A stretch of 14,956 bases of DNA, taken from positions 1 to 14,956 of the forward strand of contig JAAAJB010000741.1 in the NCBI GenBank assembly GCA_016098155.1, written 5' to 3'. Shown piece by piece: positions 1-8,822 of the stretch. The notes beneath the pieces are model-generated. The model was not told the origin of the DNA and did no database searches. It saw only the letters and a list, made by a program, of their open reading frames with translations. The translations under genes were made by a program, and so were the position numbers. The DNA comes from Actinomortierella ambigua. Its lineage: Eukaryota; Mortierellomycota; Mortierellomycetes; Mortierellales; Mortierellaceae. Position 1 is the first letter of the stretch; the number at the start of each line of letters is the position of its first letter.

Positions 1-1003
1 TTTAACTCAAGTCTATGGACACTCGGATAGCTCCTGGACAAGCTTTATTTGAGGTTCTAGATGAGAAGCCAGTCAGCTAGCGGCAATTGAGCTCGTCTTC
101 TGTGGTGGATGGTCTTTTTCTACTCATTTTATTTCAAACCAAACACGTGTAGAAAGGAAAGAAAGTGGGATAGGTAGTCAATTGTCATCAGAAATGGTTT
201 ACTGAATAAATCTTCGGCTCCACAATTGTTAAGCCACTACTAGATGAGGGCTCAAGCAGCGTGTCCATACCTCTATACCTATGACCAGCGGTGGCTCGGC
301 ATGTCAATATACGTGATCATGTAACTTGATTGTATTGTAAGTAGATCCGGAGCTCATATGAATTCTGGCAAGGGAAACCACGCTCTGAACGATGATGTGT
401 ATGTAGAGTTTTGTAGGAACGGCTGAGGTAGACAGGGCTTCCAAGTTTGGGTCTGACCAAGCCTTGGGGAAACGCACTAGCCACGTATTGAAGTCCGAAA
501 CCATTCAGCAGTGGGGGAGTTATATCTGTGTTTGAGTCTTCATCTCCCGAGCACGCGGGCCCAACTCTTCGCCTTCTGACTCTCCCAATCTCACACATCG
601 ACGGGTGAGAAAGACACCATTGATATGTGCTGCTGGTGGACTTTCCCCCTTTTCCCATGTCTCTTGTCGTTTTATTTGTTCGTGTTGTCACTGGTGCAGG
701 CAGTGGAGCGTTGGATGGTACACATTTGAAAACAACCGACTTTGTGAGCGGGGAATCCTATGGGCTGTCCCACTTAGCACCTCCCCAACCATCCCATGTT
801 CGGGGATGAGATGAAAGCAAGGTTGGTGGGGGGGGGGCAAGGCCCAGCTAGTCGTGGACTGGAGCCAGTCTTGGCCAGGTTTCCTCCCTACGCGTAGCAA
901 CACTGCCTTTGGTCGAGATCCAGGTCGTGGAAGGGCCAAGATCGACAGATTTTTTTCTGTCAGATTTGGCGCTCGTTGCTTCCTATTTCTCGTGTACACA
1001 CTA
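1..1003. other. left-edge region without a supported gene
   Basis: I find no convincing gene here. Short open frames occur on both strands, for example about 66 codons on the minus strand at 304-504 and about 124 codons at 317-691. They overlap each other in different frames, have no recognisable domain and no consistent splice sites. A G10 run sits at 828-837. The sequence just before 1004 ends in a pyrimidine-rich stretch and CACACTAG, which could be the acceptor of an intron leading into the FHA-like segment that follows. Confidence 0.5.
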
Positions 1004-1207
1004 GACGCTGACGACAATGTCATTGAGGACGGTGACAAGTTCGCTGGCCGTAGTCATTGTGAGATCCAGTACGACAAAGAGACGGGAGAAGCGACTTTAT
1101 TCGATATTTCCATGAGCCTGGTGGGAATGAACGAGGTCTTTATGGAACGAGCACATCACATGTTACTTACACCTTTTAAGCTAGAATCATTGTGTTCAAA
1201 AAACTAG
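1004..1207 (+). pseudogene. possible FHA-domain fragment (truncated gene, relic or single exon)
   Basis: The frame ending at the stop at 1205-1207 encodes a segment with the words GRSHCEIQYDKETGEATLFD followed by an ISMS/VGMNEVFMER-like stretch. This resembles the core of a forkhead-associated (FHA) phosphothreonine-binding domain: a Ser-x-x-His-Cys-x-Ile strand, then a Leu/Phe-Asp-Ile-Ser turn, then a Val-Asn-like motif. The usual Gly-Thr after the DxS turn and the following glycine-rich loop are missing or altered. A TAG after a pyrimidine-rich stretch at 1001-1003 could be a splice acceptor. No catalytic or partner domain is visible on either side, and the frame closes soon afterwards. It may be a relic of a checkpoint-kinase or other FHA protein, or a chance resemblance. 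The segment's codon use looks like coding sequence, but I cannot give a function. Confidence 0.3.
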
Positions 1208-1639
1208 CATCCCCCTGCACTGCATATGAAGCTGGTGTTATTCGCGCCACGGCACAACGTTCGCATGTACCACCATCCTGGTAATGACCCTGGATTTATA
1301 TTGCGCATTTTGCGCCTACAGCACGTACTCAAACTTCTCCTCTAGGGACTCCCTTCACTCACTTCGCCTCCAGGAGTGAAGTCCTGTCTTTAGTTGGAAA
1401 GACCTTCGTGGCTTTGAGGGGCAATCTGGTCTTATTCTATTAACGGGCCCTCTTCTGCCGCCTTGTCCTCTTCTGTTGTTGGCTACCTGCATCGCTAGTA
1501 GTTTTGAGTATTCCGCCCCTTCGGCCATCGGACCTGAAAAACAAAACGTGCCCATTTGTGACCGCTAAGCCCCCACCGGGGACTTCGGACATACATGCAT
1601 TCAAACCTCTAATCCACGCTACAACCCACCACGACGACA
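1208..1639. promoter_or_regulatory. presumed uL22m upstream region
   Basis: This non-coding stretch lies directly upstream of the uL22m start codon. It has CT-rich patches on the plus strand around 1335-1372 and 1448-1478, as is common near fungal transcription starts. The last bases before the ATG are purine/C-rich with A at -1 and -3, an acceptable eukaryotic start context. I see no clear TATA box or named operator. Overlapping open frames on both strands look like chance. Confidence 0.4.
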
Positions 1640-3336
1640 ATGCTGGCCAGCTTCAAGAACACATTGCAGCGAAGTGCAGGCCTGCTTTCCGGCACATCGG
1701 GATTGCTCAAGAGGTACTGATCCGGAATGGCTGCCCTACAATCGGGCAAAACACAGACAGATTCATTGATCAGGGACACTCCTCCCCCCCAACAGACCAA
1801 GCTCCTTGGGGGAGGGCCTCCGGACACAAAAACACACCAAACGAAGACAAGAAGGACTGAGGATGAAATCGGCAACGAAGGATAGCAGTAGCAGTGAGAA
1901 CCTGACAAAGGGACGACGCCAACGATACAAGACCTGTAGCCTTGTTTTCTGGGATCGTCCTTTCCGACCTGCAAAGAGGAAAAACGAGGATCCGACCACT
2001 GTTGTCGACATAAAGAGAAGAAGGGAAAAAAAAGGGGGGGGGGAGTGAATCTGCAGTTTCGCTCTGTTGTTTTTGCCCGATCATTTACGACAAACCCTGA
2101 GGGTGTCATCGGAAACTCCTTGGCTTTTCTTTTACTGCAAAAAAAAAAAAAGAACTTGCTGCCCACCATGAAAAACACCAATGGAAAAAATGCCCGTCAT
2201 TGTTACAAGCGTCGAGATGCGTCAGGGACTTGTGATCAGTCAGAAGACATGGACTTTGAGAATAGTGGATTGGATCTTCATGGAAGAAGGGGGGGAGTAA
2301 GCAAGGGAGAATCAAGCAGAAGGGTCATGGAAAAAAAAAAAAACTCGCATGCTTACGCGCTCTCCGTATCTACTGGACTCTTTTTTTTTCTCAATTAGCT
2401 CTGCTCGCCCTTTCCATGTCGCTGCTACACGATTCGCTGCACAGAACGAGACCGTTCCTATGAAGCCAGAGCTGGGCGCCTCGTCCCTCTTTGGTGAGAT
2501 TGACTCTGCCGTGAAGGAGGTTCCGGTCGAGGCCGGTGGAAAGGCTACAGAGAAAGAGGTAATTAAGGATTTTGTCCATGCTTGGCATACTAGGGTGGAG
2601 ATTGGGAAGAGATAGAGAGAGAAAGACGGGATGCCCTCCCTCCGCAGGTGGCTAACATTGAACATTATGTGTGTTGCATTCCACGACCTCCAATAACTAA
2701 ATAATAGTACGAGTTCTCGACAGCCAACTTCAAGACAAGCACAAAGAAGCTGCGTCTGCTGGCTAACCAAATTAAGGGCCTCAACATCCAGGATGCGATC
2801 AACCAGATGGAGTTTTCGCACAAGCGGCCTGGCAAGCGCGTCATGAACACCCTGGCCTTTGCACGGACCAACGCGTCGACGCAGGAGAAGTATAACATGG
2901 ATTCCAGCAAGCTCTACGTTGGTAAGTTTTTTATCATTATTGTTATTATCATAGCTCTTGACGTAAAAAAAAGAAACAGAAGTGAAGAGAAGAGGAGGAG
3001 GAAGAAGTGATTAGCGATGCCCTACTTGCCATCATTACTCATCACTATTCGTCTTTTTGTTGCTATTGTTTTATCTTGTCTTGGATAGCTCGTGCATGGG
3101 TTGGCAAGGGCCTCTATCATCGTCGGGTCAAGACACACGCGCGTGGCAAGTTTGGTATCATGCACCATCCGGCAGCGCACCTGAAGTTTGTGCTCAAGGA
3201 GCGTCAGGAGGAGACCGTTGAGGAAGGTCGTGCCAAACGGCGAAACATCCGTGGCTGGAAGCAGACCAAGAAGGTGTGGACACCTTTAGTGGAGGACAAG
3301 CCCATCTACAACCCAACACGCCTTTACAACTGGTAG
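1640..3336 (+). CDS. MRPL22: mitochondrial large ribosomal subunit protein uL22m
   Basis: Four exons at 1640-1713, 2399-2558, 2708-2921 and 3089-3336 join in phase to give 231 aa. Introns are 685, 149 and 167 nt, with donors GTACTG, GTAATT and GTAAGT and all acceptors TAG. The product belongs to the uL22 family, which lines the peptide exit tunnel of the ribosome; this is the mitochondrial form. Residues 1 to about 40 are rich in Ser, Arg, Ala and Leu and lack acidic residues until after the mature start, as expected of a matrix-targeting presequence. The uL22 fold begins near residue 80 with a helix of the type STKKLRLLANQIKGL. It continues through an HKRPGKRVMNTLAFARTNA segment and ends in the diagnostic ARAWVGKGLYHRRVKTHARG and a His-His-Pro motif. 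A basic tail rich in Lys/Arg and Trp runs to the stop and is typical of fungal mitochondrial versions. Exon 1 encodes only 24 residues of presequence, and the ATG at 1640 is the one that supplies the targeting peptide. Confidence 0.93.
1714..2398 (+). other. long first intron of the uL22m gene with homopolymer and purine tracts
   Basis: This intron is 685 nt, four to five times longer than the other introns in the window. It interrupts the mitochondrial presequence. It contains a purine-only tract at 2012-2045 including A8 and G10, and two A13 runs at 2139-2151 and 2331-2343. The acceptor is preceded by a T9-C stretch, and a plausible branch sequence GCTTAC lies about 45 nt upstream. I searched by eye for box C/D snoRNA motifs because ribosomal-protein introns often host them, and found no matching C and D boxes with a closing stem. 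Open frames crossing it on the minus strand (1609-2181) look like chance. Confidence 0.75.
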
Positions 3337-3356
3337 AAAGACGCAAGCGTAGAAGG

Positions 3357-3398
3357 GTGTGTGCGTGTGTGTGCGTGTGCGTGTGTGTATATGTGTAC
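3357..3398. repeat. GT microsatellite, imperfect
   Basis: About 42 bp of alternating GT with GC and AT interruptions, lying roughly 20 bp after the uL22m stop codon and so within its likely 3' untranslated region. Alternating purine-pyrimidine sequence of this kind is length-variable and can adopt Z-DNA. Confidence 0.9.
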
Positions 3399-4950
3399 GA
3401 TTGTCATTTGTTGTGGGGATAAGCTTTGTGCAATAGACCTTTTTTTCTTTTCTTCCCATATAACACTGTATGTACTCTGGATGATTACAAGCTTTGGGCT
3501 CAAGCTCAACTTGAGGTTCTTTTTTTTCCTTTGTGCTCGTGTTTGAGAATGAATGCACGATGATGCTCTTTTTTTTGCCTAGAAACTCGATAGCAGTTTT
3601 TTTGGCGCTATGCTATTCTTGGGAAAGACTCTTTTACTCTAAACAGGTTTGATCTCCATCGTTTTGTGCTTTGGACGAGCGCCAAGGGTAGTGTAATGAC
3701 CGGCAAAACCTCTTTTTTTTTTCCCTCCATTGTCCATGGTGGGCTTGGTTAGGTGATAGACCGCCTTCTGTGACCCCCCACCCTACATACACGCACAAGG
3801 TAGATTCTGTTCCTTCTCTGATTGCACATTGCAGTCAGGCAATGGTGTCAGGGTGAACACAGACAAAAAAAAAAGGGTGTCATGCATAGCAACAGCTCCT
3901 CTCTAGGTTGTGCAGTGCCCAAAACTCGCTGCACGCCCCTCTTCATTCCCCCAAATGAGCTTGGGCGACATGTATACAATAATGGAAATGCGCAAGAAAG
4001 GTGTAGGGATGGTCTCAATCAACAAACAGCCGACGTATGCACTGTCGCCTCTTTGCAGTGTTGCACAGTCCATTTTTTTTTTCAATCATAACTCGGGAAC
4101 CATTATGAACATGGCACTGCTGAGGAAGGAAGGAAAGGAAAGGAAGCAAGGAAGGAGCTCGTTTGCCTCAGAATACAACCCACACTACACCTTCCCCCCC
4201 CCCTCACACACACACCCACACTTGCTCTCCTGCCGTCCCATATTCGCCCCCTCCCCCTTTCCTTCCTCATCTCCTGTCCCCTTAACCTGGGATCATAGGT
4301 CGAAAAGAAACAAGGTTCGTGGTCTCTGGGAGGACGCCACCAATCAAAAAAGTCGGAACATAAAGTGGGTCGCCATCTTTTTTTTTCTTTGCTCTGCCCC
4401 TGTTGTTGCAAGTGGTGTATATCAGGCCACTCACTTGTTGGGGGGTCGGGTCTGGCCCTGTAAGTGAAGAAAAGGGCAGGGGGAGGGTTCAAGCAAACAC
4501 AACTATCCACAATCTTGTGTTCAGCTTTTTTTTTTTTACCGTACTGGCAAAGAGCCCCCTCCTCCTCCCCTTTCCCACCCTGTTGCTGCTGCTGCTCTTC
4601 TGCTCTTCCGCTGCTTACCACTGGGCGAAAAACCATCTCTGACGACATGAGGTGCCATATGGTTTTTTTTTGCAAACAAAGTTCGAAACTCTAAAACGGC
4701 CCCCGTCGGTAGCAACACCCTTTTCGAGATAGTCTGCAAACTTATCCCCCCCCCCCTCCATCGGTCTCTTGACCTCATACCCACAGCCAAGGAATGACGA
4801 GACAAGGCGGGCAGTTATGTAAAGGACAAACGGGTGTTGTTTATTAACAGAAATCAGTAATAGTACAATAATATGGTTATGGTCAAAGTTGAAGAGAAAG
4901 AAAGGGACAGGAGGCAAACGCAAGATGCTTTTGAGTGACAAGAAAATAAC

Positions 4951-4982
4951 GAGAGACAGAGAGAGAGACAGAGAGATAGAGA
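4951..4982. repeat. GA microsatellite, imperfect
   Basis: About 32 bp of GAGA with scattered C and T interruptions. It reads as a CT-rich tract on the minus strand, the sense strand of the neighbouring GPI-protein gene, but lies more than 500 bp beyond that gene's stop. Confidence 0.85.
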
Positions 4983-5539
4983 ACCGGGTGGGATAGACGG
5001 TGGGAGCTGGGCAGGGGACGGGCACAGGGCAGCAAACAAACAAGGGGGCCCCCTGCACGTGGATGGGTGCCGAGATGATGAAGAAGGAAAGGGGGGTCAG
5101 GAATGTGCGCACGAACAAAGGCGCACCTATGTCTGGGGTGCCCTTGAGCACGACCCAACCCTCCTTTCATTCATCACCCCCTTCTGAACTTGTTATCCAA
5201 CGAGCACCCATGCTGCCCAGGGCAATGGATGCTAGTCCTGTTTGCTTGTTTACTTCGCCTTGCCTGCTTTGTCCCTGTCTATCCAACAACAACAACCCCT
5301 TTCCCTTTGGACTAGGAGGGGGTTAAGGCCGAAACGCATACAACGGCTCTCCTCCTCTTCATTTTTTTTTCCGACCGCTCAACTCAACTTGAAGCCCGCA
5401 CACTTGTCCAGCAGAGAGAGGGCGAGGGTGGAGGGTGGGGTTTTGGAAAGCACAAAACTTGATTAGGCGAGAGAAAAAAAAACGGAATGTGCCTCCTCCT
5501 CCTCCTCCCCCCTCCCATCTGCTTACGAGAGGAAGAAAC

Positions 5540-6046
5540 TTAAAGGAGGTATTGGAAGGCAGCGGCGACAGCAGTGCCGGCCATGGCCAGGAAGATCTTG
5601 GGCTCCAACATGGCGCCAGCAGCGGGAGGCTTGGGGTTCTGAGTAGGGGCAGGGCCAGCTGTGGTCGTGGGCTTGTCCTTGGGGTTGACGATGGCGAAAA
5701 CATTGGAGTAAGATGGGGGAGTGGTCTGGATACGGATCGAGTAGTTGCCCGAGGGGATATCGCTGGGCAGCGTAACATTGGCACGGTTGACAATCTCTGA
5801 CGAGCAGTCAAGCGGTTGCAGGCTCGCGACAAACTGCAGCGAACCCGAGGGGCCCTTCATCAGGTCAACCAGAACAGAGCGCGAGGCGTTGCCCATGAAG
5901 CTGCAGGTGCCGGTCCAGCCGATGAAGTTGTTGTTATCGGCGGTGCTCCAGGTCGAGCCCACAGTCGGGTTGTTGATCGCGAGGATATCAGCCGTGGCAA
6001 CGCCGACAAGAGCCAGAGCGGCAGCAGCAATGGTGGTGGTCTTCAT
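5540..6046 (-). CDS. secreted Kre9/Knh1-like GPI-anchored cell-wall protein
   Basis: Single exon, 168 aa. Residues 1-19 form a signal peptide (basic Lys2, Ala/Leu core, cleavage expected after VATA). Residues 22-120 match the Kre9/Knh1 N-terminal Ig-like domain: an ILAINNPTVGSTWS opening strand, a GWTGTC strand, a VLVDLMKGPSG segment, then IPSGNYSIRI and an SNVFAIVNP closing strand. Cys48 and Cys81 could form a disulfide. N-glycosylation sequons occur at Asn53, Asn90 and Asn101. A Pro/Thr-rich linker (about 122-141) leads to small residues near 142-145, a likely GPI attachment site, followed by a hydrophobic tail (150-168). Kre9/Knh1 proteins act in beta-1,6-glucan assembly in yeast. Many short fungal proteins with this domain alone have no proven role, so I call it a wall or surface protein. 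The start at 6046 is chosen because it begins the signal peptide, although the frame stays open upstream to another ATG at 6236-6238. Confidence 0.9.
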   Translation of the reverse strand: MKTTTIAAAALALVGVATADILAINNPTVGSTWSTADNNNFIGWTGTCSFMGNASRSVLVDLMKGPSGSLQFVASLQPLDCSSEIVNRANVTLPSDIPSGNYSIRIQTTPPSYSNVFAIVNPKDKPTTTAGPAPTQNPKPPAAGAMLEPKIFLAMAGTAVAAAFQYLL

Positions 6047-6049
6047 GGT

Positions 6050-6186
6050 GAATATTGCGGGAGGGGGGACAAAAGAGTGTGGGAAGAAGGAGAGGAGAAG
6101 AGAACGCAGGTTGAAGAAGAAGAAAAAGAAAAAGAAGAAAAAGAGATGGAGGCGATGAATAAAAATGCAGAAAAAGAAGAGGGGCG
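6050..6186 (-). promoter_or_regulatory. polypyrimidine leader of the GPI-protein gene
   Basis: On the minus strand the roughly 135 nt before the start codon are almost entirely C and T, with repeated CTTCTT, CTTTTT and CCTCC motifs. Such CT-rich stretches just upstream of the start codon are common around transcription starts of strongly expressed fungal genes. The position fits a core promoter or 5' untranslated region; no transcript evidence is available here. Confidence 0.55.
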
Positions 6187-6687
6187 GAGTGGAAAAACGT
6201 TGCGCTCGTCCTTCCCGGTAGGCACGCACACAGGTCAAGTATCAACAAAATAAAACACAGACAGCTGCTGCTGACACTGCTGTGTGTATTTACATGTGTA
6301 CAGAGTAACTGTACAAAAAAAAAAAGCGCAACCCAACCTAACTCAACCCACCCCTCGGCTGAATAGAAACTGACCGAATATTTTCCACCCCGCGCAAGGA
6401 GAAACCCGAAATGGGGTCGTACGTGTGGTCTCTTCTTTTTTTTTCGTGCGGAGAGTAGCAACCACACCACCACATACCACCACTCAGTGGCAGATGCCCT
6501 CAATACCCGGCAGAGTGTACGCACCAGGATGGGTGCGCTCGATCACGTTTTTCAGTCTCTCGAAGGAGAGGAATGACATCGTCTCTCCCCCCCCTCTCCT
6601 TCCCTCCTCCAATCACCGTCTCTGCCTCCTTCCCCCACCACCTCCGACTTCCTTCCCTCAGCCCCCCACCCCACACCAACACAAACG

Positions 6688-6780
6688 AAGTAGTAGTAGT
6701 AGTAGGACGTCCAGAGTAAGTACAGTAGTACCTACGTAGTAGTGGTAGTCTAGTAGCAGTGGTAGTAACAGTGGTTGTTG
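6688..6780. repeat. degenerate AGT/GTA triplet repeat
   Basis: Begins with five or six perfect AGT units at about 6689-6706 and continues as imperfect AGT, GTA and GGT units mixed with CAGT to about 6780. It lies in non-coding sequence. The pattern is that of an old, mutated trinucleotide repeat. Confidence 0.85.
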
Positions 6781-6901
6781 AAGGAGAGAGGAGAGAGGGG
6801 CTAGAAACTGTTCTGTCACCCAGTTAGCCTCCTTGACTTCTACCTATCCCTCTCCTCGTCCAGCAGGGAGGACCAAGTGCTGTCGCCCTGTCTGCCCCCC
6901 C

Positions 6902-6921
6902 CCTCTCTCTCTCTCTCTCTC
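6902..6921. repeat. CT microsatellite
   Basis: Nearly perfect run of CT dinucleotides immediately after a C9 homopolymer, in intergenic DNA. Confidence 0.9.
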
Positions 6922-7156
6922 ACACTCTTACATACTGACTTGCCTGGATCATCCATTCAAAGCTTTCTCTGGAGGTGTACGCCTCCCCGTCACTGCCCTG
7001 TACCTCTGCCCCTAGCTAGCCACCCCCTTCTCACTCCCTCATCTTCACCCTCCTCGTTGCTTCCCTGCGATGTAGGCTGGCCTTTTTGCCAAGCCTAGGA
7101 GGAGTGAGATATTGTCAGATGAATAGAACAACCTGCCAAGGCTAGGTAGGGGACGA

Positions 7157-8434
7157 TCAACAACGACAAGATAAAAATAAGCAGCACAATACACAAAGTA
7201 TATATACGCTACTCAGAGTCAGCAGGATAGGTTGGCTATTCGGTGGATGCTGCAGTCCATATACTGAGTGTGGACAGACCATGCCATGCCATGCCATGCA
7301 ATGGGCTGTTGGACTCTTGAAAAAGTGTTCCGCCATTGTTGCCCCTTTTGCAATCTGCAGGCGCGTTTTTTGTCGTGTCTTGCCATGTCATGCCATGTCA
7401 TGTCTCTAGGTACAAAGACATTGTTTAAGAAAAAATAGCTTCTGTCCACTAACCTTTGCAGTCGTAACCACATTGGGGCAGTGTCTCGCATCTTGTTCTC
7501 TTGTTCCTGACCCCAGTTTGACTTTTCCTTGCCGCTGTTGTCTCTCCCATGACGACAAGAGACGGCTGACTGTCTCGCACTCAGAAGAACCCAACCTGCT
7601 CTTGTGTTCCATGCCCCCTTCCTCCACCGCTATCACGCAATTAAACGCTATCATCAATCAGACATGAAGGATAAACAAAAACACTAACAAGAGACGATTC
7701 TGCTCCTGATATGGATAAAATGTGAGGCTCTCACACACAACAGCACATCTACGAAGAAAACGAATGTGAGTCTACCCTCGATGCATAGTCGGGTCTGCTC
7801 CTCTCTTGGTGGTGGAGGTTCATCATCCATCTCGTTTCTCTCTGGTGTGGTAGGACATACGGGGAGCAAGAGCTGAAAGGGGGGAAGGAGAGGAGGAACT
7901 CTGTAGGATGCTATCCTTCTTTGCTCTCTTTCCTCGTTACCTTTTCTGTTTTGCATAATGGTCCCATCTTTTGTTCCTCCCGAAGAAAGGAGGGAAGGAG
8001 GGGGCAGGCGCATCCACAAAAAAAAGGTCTCCAGCAAGGGGGCCTGCCGCACCTCCTTGTTTGCTCATCAACATCATCACACCATTCCTCAACAACGCCT
8101 CGCACAGTAACAGGTGGAGAAGCGGGAGGAGGGAGGAGGGGGAGGAGATTTTCGGCGGAATGTGTTTTTGCCTAATAAAAGAAAGAAAAAAAAAACTATA
8201 GGCATCAGAATACGGAGAGGGAGAGTTTTTGGCGGCAATCCTTCTTCTTCGTGAGAAGGCTCTTTTTCACGAACGACAAGAAGAAAAAAATATAGTACCT
8301 TATTACCCATAACAAGGTTTGAAAGGTCGATGGGATCCCGAAAAGGAGATGTTGGTGTCATGCGTCGAGGGCTAGAGCCCCCATTTGTGACCATGCTCTC
8401 AACACGAAGCACCGTGCCAGCGGGCCAATGAAGA
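7157..8434 (-). other. unproven minus-strand multi-exon gene candidate, 5' part unresolved
   Basis: Five open segments on the minus strand can be chained with matching phases: 8299-8434, 7941-8171, 7776-7872, 7454-7629 and 7157-7354. The putative introns have donors GTACTA, GTAACG, GTAGAC and GTTAGT and acceptors TTAG, TTTCAG, ATAG and CTGCAG. The first segment is preceded by a good branch and acceptor (CCTAAC ... CACAG at about 8435-8454). It reads with Ser/Pro/Thr-rich words such as GGSSPRRMTPTSPFRDP. The second is cysteine-rich. I recognise no family, found no convincing first exon or start codon, and other frames over the same DNA, including the plus strand at 8310-8430, are also open. 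Treat this as a hypothesis: there may be one real exon, a decayed gene, or only chance open frames. Confidence 0.2.
7279..7402. repeat. two blocks of CATG-rich short tandem repeat
   Basis: Block one (7279-7298) is four copies of CCATG. Block two (7381-7402) is two exact copies of the 10-mer TGCCATGTCA plus a partial third, about 80 bp away. Both share the ATGCCATG core, and the DNA between is not repetitive. The blocks may be independent slippage events or remnants of a larger array. Confidence 0.8.
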
Positions 8435-8644
8435 CTGTGGTGGGGACGTTAGGATGGGCGAGTACGTACAGGAGAAACGTGAATTGGGAAATGGTGTGTG
8501 GGGGGCGAGAGTGACTGTATGGGCTCTCGGCTAAGAGACCTCGCACACGCGCCCACACGCGGATTGGATCACGACACTGACCCAAACGCTTGAGGGGCTT
8601 AACGGTCCAATGTTGACGGTTTCGAAGGAAGGATCCGGAGCGAA

Positions 8645-8663
8645 TGCGCGGCTTCGCCGCGCA
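8645..8663. repeat. perfect inverted repeat, 8-bp GC-rich stem with TTC loop
   Basis: TGCGCGGC, then TTC, then the exact complement GCCGCGCA. The stem is almost pure G+C in a region of average composition. It is not followed by a T-run in either direction that would make it look like a terminator, and it lies about 320 bp upstream of the TTC36 start. Confidence 0.85.
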
Positions 8664-8681
8664 CACATACACAAAGCAAAC

Positions 8682-8713
8682 GAGTAAGCGAGTGAGTGAA
8701 TGAGTGAGTGAGC
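8682..8713. repeat. GAGT tetranucleotide repeat, imperfect
   Basis: About seven GAGT/GAGC/GAAT-type units in tandem, in non-coding DNA just after the GC hairpin. Confidence 0.8.
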
Positions 8714-8798
8714 GGCTGATTATGAGTGTGAGGGAGGGTGGGCAAGGAAAAGTCAGAAAGATCCCACAGTCAACACTCAGCAACACGATCGTCGTGGT

Positions 8799-8822
8799 AG
8801 AGAGAGAGAGAGGGATAGAGAG
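8799..8822. repeat. AG microsatellite
   Basis: A run of AG dinucleotides with one GGAT interruption near its end, about 165 bp upstream of the TTC36 start codon. Confidence 0.85.

Larger units (their letters stand above)
3337..5539. other. 2.2 kb between two convergent genes, no supported gene
   Basis: This interval separates the 3' ends of the uL22m gene (+) and the GPI-protein gene (-), so it holds both 3' untranslated regions. It contains a GT microsatellite, a GA microsatellite, a C11 run at 4746-4756 and several T8-T12 runs. Long minus-strand open frames at 4103-4675 and 4615-5151 are largely low-complexity (Gln, Gly/Glu, Ser/Leu). A short piece at roughly 4680-4815 on the minus strand reads in a coding-like way but has no recognised domain or credible start, and the C11 run lies inside it. 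A minus-strand AATAAA occurs at about 4846-4851, far beyond the GPI gene. Confidence 0.5.
6187..7156. other. intergenic region, low complexity, no supported gene
   Basis: This stretch lies upstream of the GPI-protein gene. I see no coding region. It holds pyrimidine-rich plus-strand sequence (6581-6671), an AGT/GTA triplet repeat, a C9 run (6895-6903) and a CT microsatellite. Short open frames here are Ser/Pro/Leu translations of these repeats. Promoter elements of the minus-strand GPI gene are likely to be in the first few hundred bases. Confidence 0.5.

Noticed and set aside
1609..2181. 190-codon minus-strand open frame across uL22m exon 1 and intron 1
   Set aside because: Low-complexity Phe/Ser/Pro-rich translation of intron repeats; overlaps the assigned first exon; no recognised motif.
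1714..2398. snoRNA hosted in the long uL22m intron
   Set aside because: No RTGATGA C box paired with a CTGA D box and closing stem could be found by eye.
4103..4675. 190-codon minus-strand open frame
   Set aside because: Contains Gln and Gly/Glu runs from simple repeats, no recognisable domain, and neighbouring frames are equally open.
5071..5190. box C/D snoRNA suggested by ATGATGA near 5071 and CTGA near 5185
   Set aside because: Spacing of about 110 nt is long, no terminal stem is visible, and the words are short enough to occur by chance.
6043..6231. minus-strand Ser/Phe-rich open frame upstream of the GPI protein
   Set aside because: It is a translation of the polypyrimidine leader in another frame and has no protein-like content.
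7196..7206. TATATATA as a TATA box
   Set aside because: No gene with a suitably placed start codon follows on the plus strand, and on the minus strand it lies inside the last segment of the candidate gene; unassigned.
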